Shown: positions 13,521-22,585 of the stretch, piece after piece
Layout: every line of letters begins with the position of its first letter
Position numbering within the stretch: the stretch's first letter is position 1
Origin: an uncultured Oscillibacter sp.
GTDB taxonomy: Bacteria; Bacillota; Clostridia; Oscillospirales; Oscillospiraceae
Length of the DNA: 27,217 nucleotides
Reading direction: 5' to 3'
Assembly: GCA_910579435.1 (NCBI GenBank)
Contig: CAJTVF010000034.1
Location: 1 to 27,217 of the forward strand
The notes under the pieces: generated by a model
Database searches by the model: none
What the model saw: only the letters and a program-made list of their open reading frames with translations
Told to the model about the DNA's origin: nothing
Position numbers and translations under genes: made by a program

Positions 13521-13527
13521 GACCAAG

Positions 13528-14868
<1,341 letters not shown>

Positions 14869-14883
14869 CAGGAGGGCAAAGAG

Positions 14884-14917
14884 AAAAGGCAGAGACGATT
14901 CTCGTCTCTGCCTTTTT
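14884..14917. terminator. strong bidirectional terminator
   Basis: AAAAGGCAGAGACGA and TCGTCTCTGCCTTTTT form a 15-bp stem with loop TTC. It serves the activase operon on the plus strand and the SGNH hydrolase gene on the minus strand. Confidence 0.88.
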
Positions 14918-14939
14918 GCATGCGTTTTTCGGGAATCCC

Positions 14940-15818
14940 TCAGCCCGCCTTCCGGGCGGCGGCGATGGCCTCGTCCTCCAGGCTGTGAGTCCGTAGGTAG
15001 TTCAGCCAGACCTTGCACCCGGCGGGGTTCAGGTGGATGCCGTCAAAGTTTAAATCCTTAGGCAAAAGGCCGTTTCCGTCGCTCAGGCAGGCGGCCACGT
15101 CCAGGAAGTAGCACTCCTTTTCCTCCGCCAGGGTCCGGATGACCTCGTTGTAGTCGGAAATGCGGTCGTTGTTGACGTAGGTCTTTTTCGCCTCCTGCTT
15201 GGCGCTGACGGGAGGGATGGACTGGAGGACGATTTTCGCCTCCGGATGGTCCTCCCGGACCCGGTCGATGAGCTTGGCGTACTGGTCGTGGAAGGTCTTG
15301 ACTTTGCTCCAGCCCAGCTCGTTGATGCCCAGCATAATATAGATTTTATCACAGTCCTGCTCCGCCACCGCGTCCAGCAGGGGGACCTTTTCGCCGCTCT
15401 CCGTCTCGAAGTTTTTCTTGGAGAACACGGATTCCACCGTGGCCCCCACGGCGGTGTAAAAATGCCCGGTCTTCAGGCCGCTGTAGAGGAAAAGGCCCTC
15501 TGTCCGGGAGTCCCCCAGAAAGACGGCTCCGTCAAAGTATGTATCCTCCACCGCCTCCGTCTCCGGCAGGGGGCAGGGCAGGGACTCCGGTTCTCCCGCG
15601 CCCTCCGGCAGGGCCTTGGCCCTGATCTCCGCCGCCGCCCCGATTTTCCCGGCGGCGGGGACCGCCTTATAGGGCACTGGTTCCGCCGCCTCCGCCAGCG
15701 GAGAGCTGACCGCCGTGCCGCCGGACGCCCCGGCGGTCAGCAACAACATGGCCGCCGCCAGGGCCGCCGCAACGCCGGGCAGGCGGCGCTTATGGACCTT
15801 CTTTCCGTTTTCCCCCAT
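14940..15818 (-). CDS. SGNH/GDSL-family hydrolase, membrane-anchored or secreted
   Basis: The 292-residue protein has a basic N-terminus and a hydrophobic segment (about residues 13-32), then an Ala/Glu/Pro-rich linker to about residue 90. The catalytic domain has block I FLGDSRTEG (nucleophile Ser), block III-like MLGINELGW and block V FDGIHLNPAG (Asp and His). Such enzymes hydrolyse esters, often on cell-wall or surface polysaccharide; the substrate is unknown here. A lipobox is not evident. GGAAGGG lies eight bases before the ATG. It is monocistronic, with the shared terminator downstream and a TATAAT box upstream. Confidence 0.82.
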   Translation of the reverse strand: MGENGKKVHKRRLPGVAAALAAAMLLLTAGASGGTAVSSPLAEAAEPVPYKAVPAAGKIGAAAEIRAKALPEGAGEPESLPCPLPETEAVEDTYFDGAVFLGDSRTEGLFLYSGLKTGHFYTAVGATVESVFSKKNFETESGEKVPLLDAVAEQDCDKIYIMLGINELGWSKVKTFHDQYAKLIDRVREDHPEAKIVLQSIPPVSAKQEAKKTYVNNDRISDYNEVIRTLAEEKECYFLDVAACLSDGNGLLPKDLNFDGIHLNPAGCKVWLNYLRTHSLEDEAIAAARKAG

Positions 15819-15878
15819 AGCCTGATCCCTTCCTCATCGATCCTCGTCCCGCAGCAGGGCGGGAAATCTGCTCTCTTT

Positions 15879-15942
15879 ATTATACGCGAAAACCCGCGAA
15901 AAAAGTCGAAACAATTTGTTAAAATTTTGGTGACAAATTGTC
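15879..15942 (-). promoter_or_regulatory. promoter region of the SGNH gene with inverted ACAAATTGT repeats
   Basis: On the minus strand a TATAAT box lies at 15879-15884, about 60 bases before the start, with no good -35. Further upstream AACAATTTGTT (15910-15920) and GACAAATTGTC (15932-15942) are mirror copies of one near-palindromic site, separated by an AT-rich spacer with AAAATTTT. They could be an activator or repressor site or an UP element. The rest of the gap 15819-16042 shows nothing coding. Confidence 0.4.
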
Positions 15943-16042
15943 TCTCTTTTTCCAATCCTATCCAGTGTATGCAGGTTCTCCTTCCGTGATGCCGGGAAAA
16001 AGGCTGCCCAATCGGCGCTTCAGCGGTTGTGAATACAGCTTC

Positions 16043-16948
16043 TCAGCTCCGGAGGCTTTCCGGATACTCCCCGCGCTCGTGAAGCCGCCGCAGGGCCTGG
16101 GCCACGGCCTCCCGGTCCTCCCGGTAGGTCATGCCGAACCACTGGCTGGCGGAGGAGAGAAGGGAGACCCGCAGCCCGCCCTCCCGGAGCTGGCTGTCCA
16201 CCATCTCGGGCAGCAGCCTCTCGGCCCGGAGGTCGTCCCCGGCGGTCCGGAGGAAGTCCTCGAAATCCCGCCGGAGGATTGGGAAGATAGAGGGCATGAA
16301 GCCCCAGAAGTTCATGGATACCACCGCGTCCGGGTCCAGGGGCCGGTCCGCGCCCAGGTCCCGGAGGGTGCCGTCGGAATAAAGCTGGATGTTCCGGGTC
16401 TCCCGGACGCCGCGCAGGAAGCCGTCCTGCTGGACGCAGATTCCCCGGGTGACCGTGCCGTGGAGGCTGGCGGTGTTTTTCAGCAGATAGCCCACCATGG
16501 CGGCGTGCCCCGCCTCCGGCAGGCGGCGGAGGGCCTGGGCCATAATGCGATAGGCGTCAAAGCCATAAAAGTCGTCGGCATTGATGACGCAGCAGGGCTC
16601 CCGCACCGCTTCCGCGGCGCAGAGCAGGGCGTGGACGGTGCCGAAGGGCCGGGTCCGCCCCTCCGGAATGGGGGCCGGAATGGAGGAGAAGTCCTGATAG
16701 GCGTATTCCACCTCCACGGGGCTTCCGTCCAGGGCGGTCCTGCGGGACAGGTAGCCGCAGAGGTCCTCCATCATCTTCCCCATCTCCGGCTTGATGATGA
16801 AGACCACCTTGCCAAAGCCCGCCCGGAGGGCGTCGTGGATGGAGTACTCCATTAAAATTTCCCCGTGGGGGCCGATGGCGTCCACCTGCTTATTGCCGCC
16901 GTAGCGGGTCCCCAGGCCCGCCGCCATGATGACCAGAGAGAGTTTCAT
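16043..16948 (-). CDS. sugar-phosphate nucleotidyltransferase (NTP_transferase family)
   Basis: The 301-residue protein has the nucleotide-binding signature of sugar nucleotidyltransferases, MAAGLGTRYGG (residues 8-18) followed by KQVDAIGPHGEILMEYSIHDA, the metal-site strand INADDFYGFDAY and a VSMNFWGFMPSIF segment. It probably makes an NDP-sugar for surface polymers. The lysine/arginine pattern is closer to the UTP-glucose-1-phosphate type than to glucose-1-phosphate thymidylyltransferase RmlA, but the sugar and nucleotide cannot be named. A promoter lies upstream. A GC hairpin (CCGGGCGG/CCGCCCGG, about 16973-16990) lies in its short leader. Confidence 0.8.
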   Translation of the reverse strand: MKLSLVIMAAGLGTRYGGNKQVDAIGPHGEILMEYSIHDALRAGFGKVVFIIKPEMGKMMEDLCGYLSRRTALDGSPVEVEYAYQDFSSIPAPIPEGRTRPFGTVHALLCAAEAVREPCCVINADDFYGFDAYRIMAQALRRLPEAGHAAMVGYLLKNTASLHGTVTRGICVQQDGFLRGVRETRNIQLYSDGTLRDLGADRPLDPDAVVSMNFWGFMPSIFPILRRDFEDFLRTAGDDLRAERLLPEMVDSQLREGGLRVSLLSSASQWFGMTYREDREAVAQALRRLHERGEYPESLRS

Positions 16949-17002
16949 ACCCGTGATCTCCTATCTGTTTGCCGGGCGGTCCGCCCGGGGATGTCCGTTT
17001 CT

Positions 17003-17031
17003 ATGTTACCCCGTTTCGCCGGATTTTGCAA
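17003..17031 (-). promoter_or_regulatory. promoter of the nucleotidyltransferase gene
   Basis: On the minus strand, TTGCAA (17026-17031) and TAACAT (17003-17008) are 17 bases apart, upstream of a GC-rich leader hairpin. The box lies just past the end of the DUF5655-like gene. Confidence 0.5.
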
Positions 17032-17039
17032 GGGGCGCT

Positions 17040-17432
17040 TTATTCTTTTCCGCAGCGGAAGCGCCGGGCCTCGGCGGTCCAGGACCAGAGGCTTTCCCCA
17101 AAGTCCTCCGGGTCCGCCGGGAGGATCAGATGGTTGGTGAACCGCCCCGGGTAGGCCTCCACCGCCATGAGGAGGCAGTCCGCCTCCAGGGGCCGGGGGA
17201 GGAACAGGGACAGCATCGCCCCGGGAGCGGCCCTGCCCTTGACGCGCTTTCCCGGGGCGGTCAGGGCGCAGTAAGGCCGGGGGTCCCGGAGACCCACCTG
17301 GGATTTCTGGGTGACAATCTCCGTCTCGGGCCAGCGCTCCAGCGCGCCGAGCAGAAAGGCCCGGACGGAGGGCAGGGCCTCCGGCTTCCGGGCGAAGAAC
17401 GCCTCCGCCAGCCGCAGGGCTTCCAGGTCCAT
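17040..17432 (-). CDS. DUF5655-like small protein
   Basis: The 130-residue soluble protein begins with helices (DLEALRLAEAFFARKPEALP), then WPETEIVTQKSQVGLRDPRP and a C-terminal region with two beta-like strands. The 'pre-strand KSQV...R..' pattern resembles the DUF5655 (AF1548-N/DUF1801-adjacent) group of small proteins of unknown function. The match is by recall and only moderate. The start codon overlaps the stop of the pantothenate kinase gene by one base (TGATG), so its translation depends on the kinase. No signal or membrane segment is present. Confidence 0.5.
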   Translation of the reverse strand: MDLEALRLAEAFFARKPEALPSVRAFLLGALERWPETEIVTQKSQVGLRDPRPYCALTAPGKRVKGRAAPGAMLSLFLPRPLEADCLLMAVEAYPGRFTNHLILPADPEDFGESLWSWTAEARRFRCGKE

Positions 17433-18271
17433 CAGCGCACCGCCTTCTGCTCCAGGCTGTAGAGCCCCGCTCCGATGGCAGTGGCGAAGGTGGCCCGCTC
17501 CGGGATGACGTAGCGGATGCCGTAGAGCCGCTGGAAGTTCTCAAAGTTGGGCTTTACCTGGGACAGCGTGGTGACGGAGCCGGTGAGGACCACCGTGTCC
17601 GTCCCGCAGCACTGGCAGGCCAGCACCGTCATGGTGCCGATGGCCTGAAGCACCAGGTTCACCGCCCCGGCAGCCAGGTCGGCGGGGGTGGCGTCCTCGG
17701 AGAGGTTGCCGAAATTGGCGGCGGTGAGAGTCGGGTCCAGGGTGGCGGCGGGGTCCGGCGTGATGTCCCGGATCATCAGGTCCACCTTGCCCAGGTCCCC
17801 CTGCTCCGCCAGCTTCTTGATCTGGCCGAAGCGCTCCATGTCCACCAGCTTCCGGCACAGGCCCCCCAGGGTGCCGCCGCCGATGCCGCTGCCGCAGAGG
17901 TGCCGGACCCCCTTGCCCCGCTCCGCCCAGAGGAAGGCGGTGCCGGTGCCCATGGTGGCCACCACGGCCTTCTCCTGGCCGCTCATGGCCAGGGCGCCCG
18001 TGCCGCTGGCGGAAAACTCGTCCACCGTGCAGGTGGGAAGGCCGTAGATATCCCCCTCCACATAGGAGGCCCCCACGCCGGTGAGGACCACCCGCTCCAC
18101 GTCCGCCAGGGTGAGGCGGTTCCCGGAGAGGTAGCTGCCAAAGGCACCGTAGAGGCTGGTGAGGGGCTCCTCCGCCTGGACCCGGAGGGTGGAGAGGAGA
18201 GTTCCGGTCTGGTCAAGGCCCACGATCTTCGTCGTGGTGCCCCCAATGTCAATGCCGAGGATGGTCTTCAT
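17432..18271 (-). CDS. coaW: type II pantothenate kinase
   Basis: The 279-residue ASKHA kinase phosphorylates pantothenate in the first step of coenzyme A synthesis. It starts with phosphate-1 motif GIDIGGTTTKIVGLD. It then has VVLTGVGASYVEGDIYGL, TVDEFSASGTGAL, the phosphate-2 region VVATMGTGTAFLWAE, GSGIGGGTLGGLCRKL and the adenosine motif VVLTGSVTTLSQVKP. Type II enzymes of this form occur in Staphylococcus and many Clostridia and are not inhibited by CoA. The start at 18271 is chosen because AGGA lies shortly upstream and a promoter fits; an upstream frame to 18409 lacks a ribosome site. CoA supply fits the neighbouring acyl-CoA enzyme, but no direct link is shown. Confidence 0.88.
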   Translation of the reverse strand: MKTILGIDIGGTTTKIVGLDQTGTLLSTLRVQAEEPLTSLYGAFGSYLSGNRLTLADVERVVLTGVGASYVEGDIYGLPTCTVDEFSASGTGALAMSGQEKAVVATMGTGTAFLWAERGKGVRHLCGSGIGGGTLGGLCRKLVDMERFGQIKKLAEQGDLGKVDLMIRDITPDPAATLDPTLTAANFGNLSEDATPADLAAGAVNLVLQAIGTMTVLACQCCGTDTVVLTGSVTTLSQVKPNFENFQRLYGIRYVIPERATFATAIGAGLYSLEQKAVR

Positions 18272-18301
18272 AGCGCGTCCTCCCGTGTTGATCTCCCTGC
18301 C

Positions 18302-18330
18302 ATTATGGGACATATGGGGAGAAATGTCAA
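18302..18330 (-). promoter_or_regulatory. promoter of the pantothenate kinase operon
   Basis: On the minus strand, a consensus TTGACA (18325-18330) and CATAAT (18302-18307) are 17 bases apart, 30 bases upstream of the start codon. Confidence 0.7.
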
Positions 18331-18369
18331 CATCTGAGAGAAGGACAGCCGCGGCGGCGGCGAAAATCC

Positions 18370-18398
18370 TTGCCTCTTTTTGCCGGGGCTGGTATACT
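18370..18398 (+). promoter_or_regulatory. promoter of the barnase-barstar operon
   Basis: TTGCCT (18370-18375) and TATACT (18393-18398) are 17 bases apart. A short leader with AAAGG follows. Confidence 0.6.
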
Positions 18399-18426
18399 GT
18401 CCCCATCAAGAGAAAGGATGATGGAC

Positions 18427-19059
18427 ATGAAACGCTGGCTCAGCGGCCTGCTGGCCGCCCTGACCCTGTTTTCCCTCGCCGCCTGCGGCGGCGTTGTGGA
18501 CCTGACCCAGGTCCCGGAGGAGGGCGCGCAGGCTGGGGATACGAAAATCGATCTCCCCGCCGTGGAGGACGGGGAGGCCCCGGAGGATTCCGCCGGACCG
18601 GAGGAGGACCCGCCCACACTGGAGGATGGGGAGTCCCTCCCGGAAGAGCCGGAGCGGCCCGGCAACGCCCCCTCGGAGGACCAGTCCGCCGGGCTGGACG
18701 CCCTCCCGGAAAACGGGACCTATACCGCCAAGGAGGACGTGGCCCTCTACATCCACACCTATGGACATCTGCCGGATAACTTCATCACCAAAAAAGAGGC
18801 CCAGGAGCTGGGCTGGCCCGGCGGGAGCCTGGAGCCTTACGCCCCGGGCATGTGCATCGGCGGGAACCGCTTCGGGAATTACGAGGGCCTTCTGCCGGAG
18901 GCCCAGGGCCGGACCTACACGGAGTGCGACGTGGATACCCTGGGGGCCAAAAGCCGGGGGGCCAAGCGGATCGTCTTCTCCAACGACGGGCTGATTTATT
19001 ACACCGGGGACCATTACGAGTCCTTCGAGCTGCTGTACGGAGACGGGGGCGATGGCTGA
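18427..19059 (+). CDS. barnase-family ribonuclease, lipoprotein with acidic linker
   Basis: The 210-residue protein begins MKRWLSGLLAALTLFSLAAC, a lipoprotein signal with Cys20. Residues 22-100 form an acidic, proline-rich linker (EEDPPTLEDGESLPEEPERP). The catalytic domain (about 105-210) follows Bacillus barnase closely: LPDNFITKKEAQELGW, RTYTECDVDTLG, RIVFSNDGLIYYTGDHYESF. All key barnase residues have counterparts: Lys27 (ITKK), Glu73 (TECD), Arg83, Arg87 (KRIV) and His102 (GDHY). It should cleave RNA outside the cell while tethered to the membrane. AAAGG lies eight bases before this ATG; the ATGs at 18418 and 18421 are less well spaced. The barstar gene overlaps its 3' end. Confidence 0.9.
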   Translation: MKRWLSGLLAALTLFSLAACGGVVDLTQVPEEGAQAGDTKIDLPAVEDGEAPEDSAGPEEDPPTLEDGESLPEEPERPGNAPSEDQSAGLDALPENGTYTAKEDVALYIHTYGHLPDNFITKKEAQELGWPGGSLEPYAPGMCIGGNRFGNYEGLLPEAQGRTYTECDVDTLGAKSRGAKRIVFSNDGLIYYTGDHYESFELLYGDGGDG

Positions 19060-19354
19060 GATCGTGCTGGACGGAGCGGAGCTTTGGTCCATGGAGGCGG
19101 TCCATGACCGCTTCGTTCAGGCCCTGGCCCTGCCGGAGTGGTACGGGCGGAACCTGGACGCCCTCTTTGACTGCCTGACGGACCTCCGGGAGCCGGTGAC
19201 GGTCCGCCTCGTGAACCGGGAGGCCCTGGAGGACCGCCTGGGCCGCCGGGGGCGGGCGCTGGTCCGCCTCCTCCGCCAAGCGGCGGCGGAAAATCCTCAG
19301 GTCACGGTTCTCGGAGCGCAGGCGAAAAAGGACACGGCGTTTCCCGAAGGCTGA
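19052..19354 (+). CDS. barstar-family ribonuclease inhibitor
   Basis: The 100-residue cytoplasmic protein keeps the barstar plan: start strand IVLDGAELWS, helix VHDRFVQALALPEWYGRNLD, then ALFDCLTDLREPVTVRL, and a late helix with LVRLLRQAAAENPQVTVL. The acidic face that enters the barnase active site is represented by the 'YGRNLDALFDCLT' helix (Tyr29, Asp35, Asp39 in barstar numbering). It protects the producer from premature nuclease activity. Its ATG overlaps the end of the barnase gene by eight bases, which ensures co-production. No other barnase-like gene is in the window. A hairpin terminator lies 40 bases after the stop. Confidence 0.88.
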   Translation: MAEIVLDGAELWSMEAVHDRFVQALALPEWYGRNLDALFDCLTDLREPVTVRLVNREALEDRLGRRGRALVRLLRQAAAENPQVTVLGAQAKKDTAFPEG

Positions 19355-19396
19355 AAACCGCCATAAAACGGAAGACCGCGCTCTATATTAGAAAGG

Positions 19397-19432
19397 AGGC
19401 GCTTTTCGGGAACAAGCCCGAAAAGCGCCTTT
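19397..19432 (+). terminator. terminator after barstar
   Basis: AGGCGCTTTTCGGG (19397-19410) and CCCGAAAAGCGCCT (19417-19430) form a 14-bp stem with loop AACAAG. The following T-run is only TTTG. Confidence 0.6.
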
Positions 19433-19511
19433 GCCGGTTTCAGAATCCTTTCAGTTTTGGGGCATATGATAATGCTGCTTATAAAACTGCGCCGCAGGAG
19501 GAAAAAGACCG

Positions 19512-19697
19512 ATGGGAAACGAGCGTTTTGAGAGCCGGAGCGTTACGCTGAACAGCCTGCGGGATGAGCAGCAGGCCCTGAGCAGGAGGATGCTGCTGGC
19601 CCTGCAGCTCCGGGATCTGGAAGCCCAGGAGGCACTGCGGCGGGAGCTGGAGGAGGTCGCCAGTCAAATCGAACGCTTCCTGACCGGGAGGTTTTAG
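19512..19697 (+). CDS. unrecognised 61-residue coiled-coil protein
   Basis: A small, highly charged, helical protein with no signal peptide. It reads MGNERFESRSVTLNSLRDEQ then QALSRRMLLALQLRDLEAQE and ends with a second helix LRRELEEVASQIERFL. It should form a two-helix coiled coil. The start has GGAGG ten bases upstream, and a promoter TTGGGG-17-TATAAA (19457-19485) lies before it, so the gene is probably real despite its size. It converges with the gene on the minus strand and their ends overlap by four bases. No function can be proposed. Confidence 0.55.
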   Translation: MGNERFESRSVTLNSLRDEQQALSRRMLLALQLRDLEAQEALRRELEEVASQIERFLTGRF

Positions 19698-20359
19698 GCC
19701 CCGCCGCAGTAACGGCGGAGGCCGCAGTTGTAGAGTGCCGCCATCCGGGGCTCCTGAACGGGTTCCTCCCGCTCCATCCCGTCGTACTGGATGTACCAGG
19801 TTTCCCCATCGGTGTTGAGCAGGGGCTCCAGGTCCTTCAGGGGATAGACGGGCAAAACCACACTGCCCCGGCTCCAGACCCGGAGGACGTTGGGGATATC
19901 CACGTCCGCCGGGGAGTCGATCACCGCCAGGCGGAGCTCCGGGAAATAGGCCCCGCCGAAGGGCTCCTTCACGTCCAGGCTGGCGAAGCCGCTGTCATAC
20001 AGGGATTCCAGGGCGGCCTCCAGGCTCCCGTTGTTCCAGACCGGGGCGATGAGGCCGCACTCGCTGAGCTTCACCCGCTTTTCCCCCGCCGGGGGGAGGC
20101 CGGAAATGGGAATCAGGTCGTCCAGGACGAAGGGCCCCGTCTTCGTCTTGGGCAGGAAGACCCGGGAGGCGCTGTCGGAGCTGAGGCTCATGGACAGGGC
20201 GTGAATGATCCAGTCCAGGAACAGTTCGAAATTGCGCCCGGAGACCTTGCAGCGCTGGGCCGCCTGGTTCAGGAATTTACTCATGGCCTCGTAATCCGTC
20301 AGCGCCATGGGCGGCAGGGGACCGGCGTATAGGGTTTTCAAGCGTGTGGTGGGTAGCAT
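19694..20359 (-). CDS. unrecognised 221-residue soluble protein
   Basis: No family was recognised. The start at 20359 (MLPTTRLKTLYAG) follows GGGAGG by five bases, and a promoter TTGTGT-17-TAAAAT sits at 20404-20432 on the minus strand. Features include an N-terminal region with GPLPPMALTDYEAMSKFLNQ, a possible beta-rich middle around SGLPPAGEKRVKLSECG, and LRLAVIDSPADVDIPNVLRV. There is no signal peptide and no membrane segment. It has high GC and chromosome-like codon use, so it is probably a lineage-specific gene rather than transferred DNA. A weak resemblance to SseB-like or immunity-type proteins is not strong enough to name. Confidence 0.55.
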   Translation of the reverse strand: MLPTTRLKTLYAGPLPPMALTDYEAMSKFLNQAAQRCKVSGRNFELFLDWIIHALSMSLSSDSASRVFLPKTKTGPFVLDDLIPISGLPPAGEKRVKLSECGLIAPVWNNGSLEAALESLYDSGFASLDVKEPFGGAYFPELRLAVIDSPADVDIPNVLRVWSRGSVVLPVYPLKDLEPLLNTDGETWYIQYDGMEREEPVQEPRMAALYNCGLRRYCGGA

Positions 20360-20512
20360 ATGGACCTCCCCGCGCCCTCCGGCGCTTTTGTCAGAATATG
20401 CCCATTTTAGCACGCCCGCCGTCAAAACACAAGCGGAAAAGCGAACAACCGTTCCCGGGAAAATGTCACGGGTTAAATGCAGAAAAATCTAAAAATGTTT
20501 TTTGTGCATTAT

Positions 20513-20759
20513 TTACAAAAGCAACCCTACCCCCTCAATCCCTGCCCCCTGGGCAAGCTCCAGCAGCACCCGTCCGGCACACCTTCCCCCAAGGATGCCG
20601 CACGGGTATTCATTTACCCACCGCTGGATCTGTAGAGTATCTTCCTCGGTTATCTCGGTGAAGTCCGTCCCCTTCGGCACCCGCCGTCGAATCATGCGGT
20701 TTCCGTTCTCGTTGCTCCCCCGCTCAAAGGCGCTGTACGGATGGCAGTAATAGATGTGG
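20513..20759 (-). pseudogene. IS30-family transposase, C-terminal remnant
   Basis: The minus strand reads HIYYCHPYSAFERGSNENGN then RMIRRRVPKGTDFTEITEED, LQIQRWVNEYPCGILGG and a stop at 20513. This is the end of the DDE domain of IS30-family transposases, which carries the final catalytic Glu region YCHPYSS.ERG.NEN and the NYPR-like terminal motif. About 80 of roughly 330 residues remain. The 5' side at 20759 joins the RND efflux remnant directly, so the joint is a deletion or recombination point. The NYPR motif has changed to EYPC. Confidence 0.75.
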
Positions 20760-20781
20760 GGGCAGGCATTACTATTAGGTT

Positions 20782-21658
20782 ACACAAGGCCGCAAGGCCA
20801 ACGAGGTCTACGTCTCCGAGCAGGTGGTGAAGCGGCTGGACAGCCTGAAGGCCGATAATCCCAGCCTCCATTGGTCCGCGCCGTACCTGGCCAGCGATTA
20901 CATCAACCAGACGGTGGACGCCGCCTATCAGAACATCCTCCAGGGCGTGCTGCTGGCGGCCCTTGTGGTGCTGCTGTTCCTCCGCCGGGGCGGAGCCACG
21001 CTGACCATCGCCGTGTCCATGCCCATCTGCATCCTGACGGTGTTCGTGCTGATGCGGGCCTTTGACCTGACGCTGAACATGATGTCCCTGGGCGGCATCG
21101 CCATGGGCGTTGGCATGATTGTGGACAACTCCATCGTGGTCCTGGAGAACATCTACCGCTTCTCCGCCGAGGGCCGCAGCCGGGCGGACGCCTGCATCGA
21201 GGGCACGAAGGAGGTCACCTCCTCCGTCCTGGCCTCCACCCTCACCACCGAGGCGGTGTTCGTCCCCCTGGCCCTCACCGGGGGCATGGCGGCCTCCTTC
21301 GCCCTGGTGGTGCTCTTCGCCGTCACCCTGGTAAACACCAAGATGGTCCTGGTTCCGGACATGGACCAGGGCATGTTGAATCTCAGCATTACCATGCCCA
21401 TCGGGTCTCAGCTGAACGAGACCTCCGTCATCGCCGGCCGGGTGTCCGCCATCACGGAGGAGACGGTGCCGGAGATTGAGGAGATGTTCTACATCGCCTC
21501 CGACGAGTCCGTCACCATGACCCTGGTGTTCACGCCGGTGTATTACTCCGTTATTGACAACCTGAGCCATATCTTCCGCAGGAAGAAGGGTGAGAGGAGC
21601 TTCCCGCTCCCGAACCCCCGGCCCCGAGGCGGAAACCGTCCCCGCAGAGAGCACCTGA
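20782..21658 (+). pseudogene. RND (AcrB/HAE1-type) efflux transporter, internally deleted
   Basis: The frame holds three separate pieces of a protein normally over 1000 residues. Piece 1 covers the end of the first porter domain to TM4: VDAAYQNILQGVLLAALVVL, NMMSLGGIAMGVGMIVDNSI, VVLENIYRFS. Piece 2 is the porter segment after TM7: MVLVPDMDQGMLNLSITMPI. Piece 3 is the C-terminal end of TM12: LVFTPVYYSVIDNLSHIF. The joins near 21300 and 21510 stay in frame. A frame change after about 21600 hides the likely natural tail (PEAETVPAEST, TGA at 21656-21658). No start codon or ribosome site is convincing. It cannot form a pump. Confidence 0.8.
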
Positions 21659-21670
21659 GCGCGCAAACAA

Positions 21671-21700
21671 GCGGGCCGTCCAAACGGACGGCCCGCGTAT
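21671..21700. terminator. bidirectional hairpin terminator
   Basis: GCGGGCCGTCC (21671-21681) and GGACGGCCCGC (21686-21696) pair around AAAC. It lies between the RND remnant and the converging DUF3298 gene. T-rich tracts are short on both sides. Confidence 0.6.
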
Positions 21701-21708
21701 TGTTCGAT

Positions 21709-22572
21709 TCAGTTTGTGCCCTGTCCGCCGTCTTCCAGTCCCAGAAGCGCCCGGCCATGCTGGCCCAGGTGGGGCAGCAGCGTCTCATAGGCCAGGTGGA
21801 ACACCTGGGGGCCGGCGGCATAGGCGGCCAGCTCGTAGGGGGAGAAGCCCACGGTCATGCCCGTCTCGTCAAAGCTGACGGCGTAGCTGCTCCACTCTGC
21901 CAGGGTGTCCTCGTAGTCCTCCCAATAGAAATCCTTCGGCGTCATGCCCGCCGCCGCCGCAGTCTCCCGGGCCTGCTTCACCAGGGCCAGATGGACGTAC
22001 TCCCGGAAATCCCCGCCCTCGTCCAGAATCTCCGGTTCAAAGAACTCCCCGGCGTCCAAGTCGAAATTCCAGCTCATCAGGATGCTGTTGGGGTGAGCCC
22101 CGCCGGTGTAGGTGCTGTAATTCCCGGAGACGCTGACGAGCCTTTCCGTCTGGTAGACCGTACAGCTCAAATTGTCCGTGTAAGCCACCGGCTCCAGCCC
22201 CGACTCGTTCCGGAAGGCCCGGTCCTCCCTGGCACTCTCCGCCAGGGTCCTGGGGTTGGTTTTCCACTGGGCAAAGCGGCCGTTGAAGGTCTCCGCCACA
22301 GCCAGGGCCCGCTCCTGACCCGCCGTGGCGACAGTCTCCAGGACGCTTCCGTCCGCCAGCCGCGCCGTCAGCACCGGCAGCTCATAGGAGCACTCCGCCA
22401 GCGCCGCGCCGTCCTCGTCCCGGACCGTCTCCTCATACGTTTCCATCTCCACCGAGAAGGCGATCACCTCGGCGGGCAGGTCCGGCAGGGCGTTTTTCAC
22501 ATTCGTCAGCGTCTCTCCGGCACAGCCCACCAGGGCGCTCAGCACCAGCAGCAGGGCGATCATGGTACTCAT
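21709..22572 (-). CDS. DUF3298/DUF4163-type lipoprotein
   Basis: The 287-residue protein has a short lipoprotein signal ending LSALVGCAG (Cys17). A DUF4163-like half holds AFSVEMETYEETVRDEDG and YELPVLTARLADGS. A DUF3298 half contains SVSGNYSTYTGGAHPNSILM (the GGAHPN hallmark), then LDAGEFFEPEILDEGGDF and a closing YAAGPQVFHLAYETL. Related domains occur in RsiV and PdaC and bind peptidoglycan-related ligands or lysozyme; the role here is unknown. AGGAGG lies eight bases before the ATG. It starts 13 bases after tmcAL, so the two form one minus-strand operon. Confidence 0.8.
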   Translation of the reverse strand: MSTMIALLLVLSALVGCAGETLTNVKNALPDLPAEVIAFSVEMETYEETVRDEDGAALAECSYELPVLTARLADGSVLETVATAGQERALAVAETFNGRFAQWKTNPRTLAESAREDRAFRNESGLEPVAYTDNLSCTVYQTERLVSVSGNYSTYTGGAHPNSILMSWNFDLDAGEFFEPEILDEGGDFREYVHLALVKQARETAAAAGMTPKDFYWEDYEDTLAEWSSYAVSFDETGMTVGFSPYELAAYAAGPQVFHLAYETLLPHLGQHGRALLGLEDGGQGTN

Positions 22573-22585
22573 AGGGGTTCCTCCT

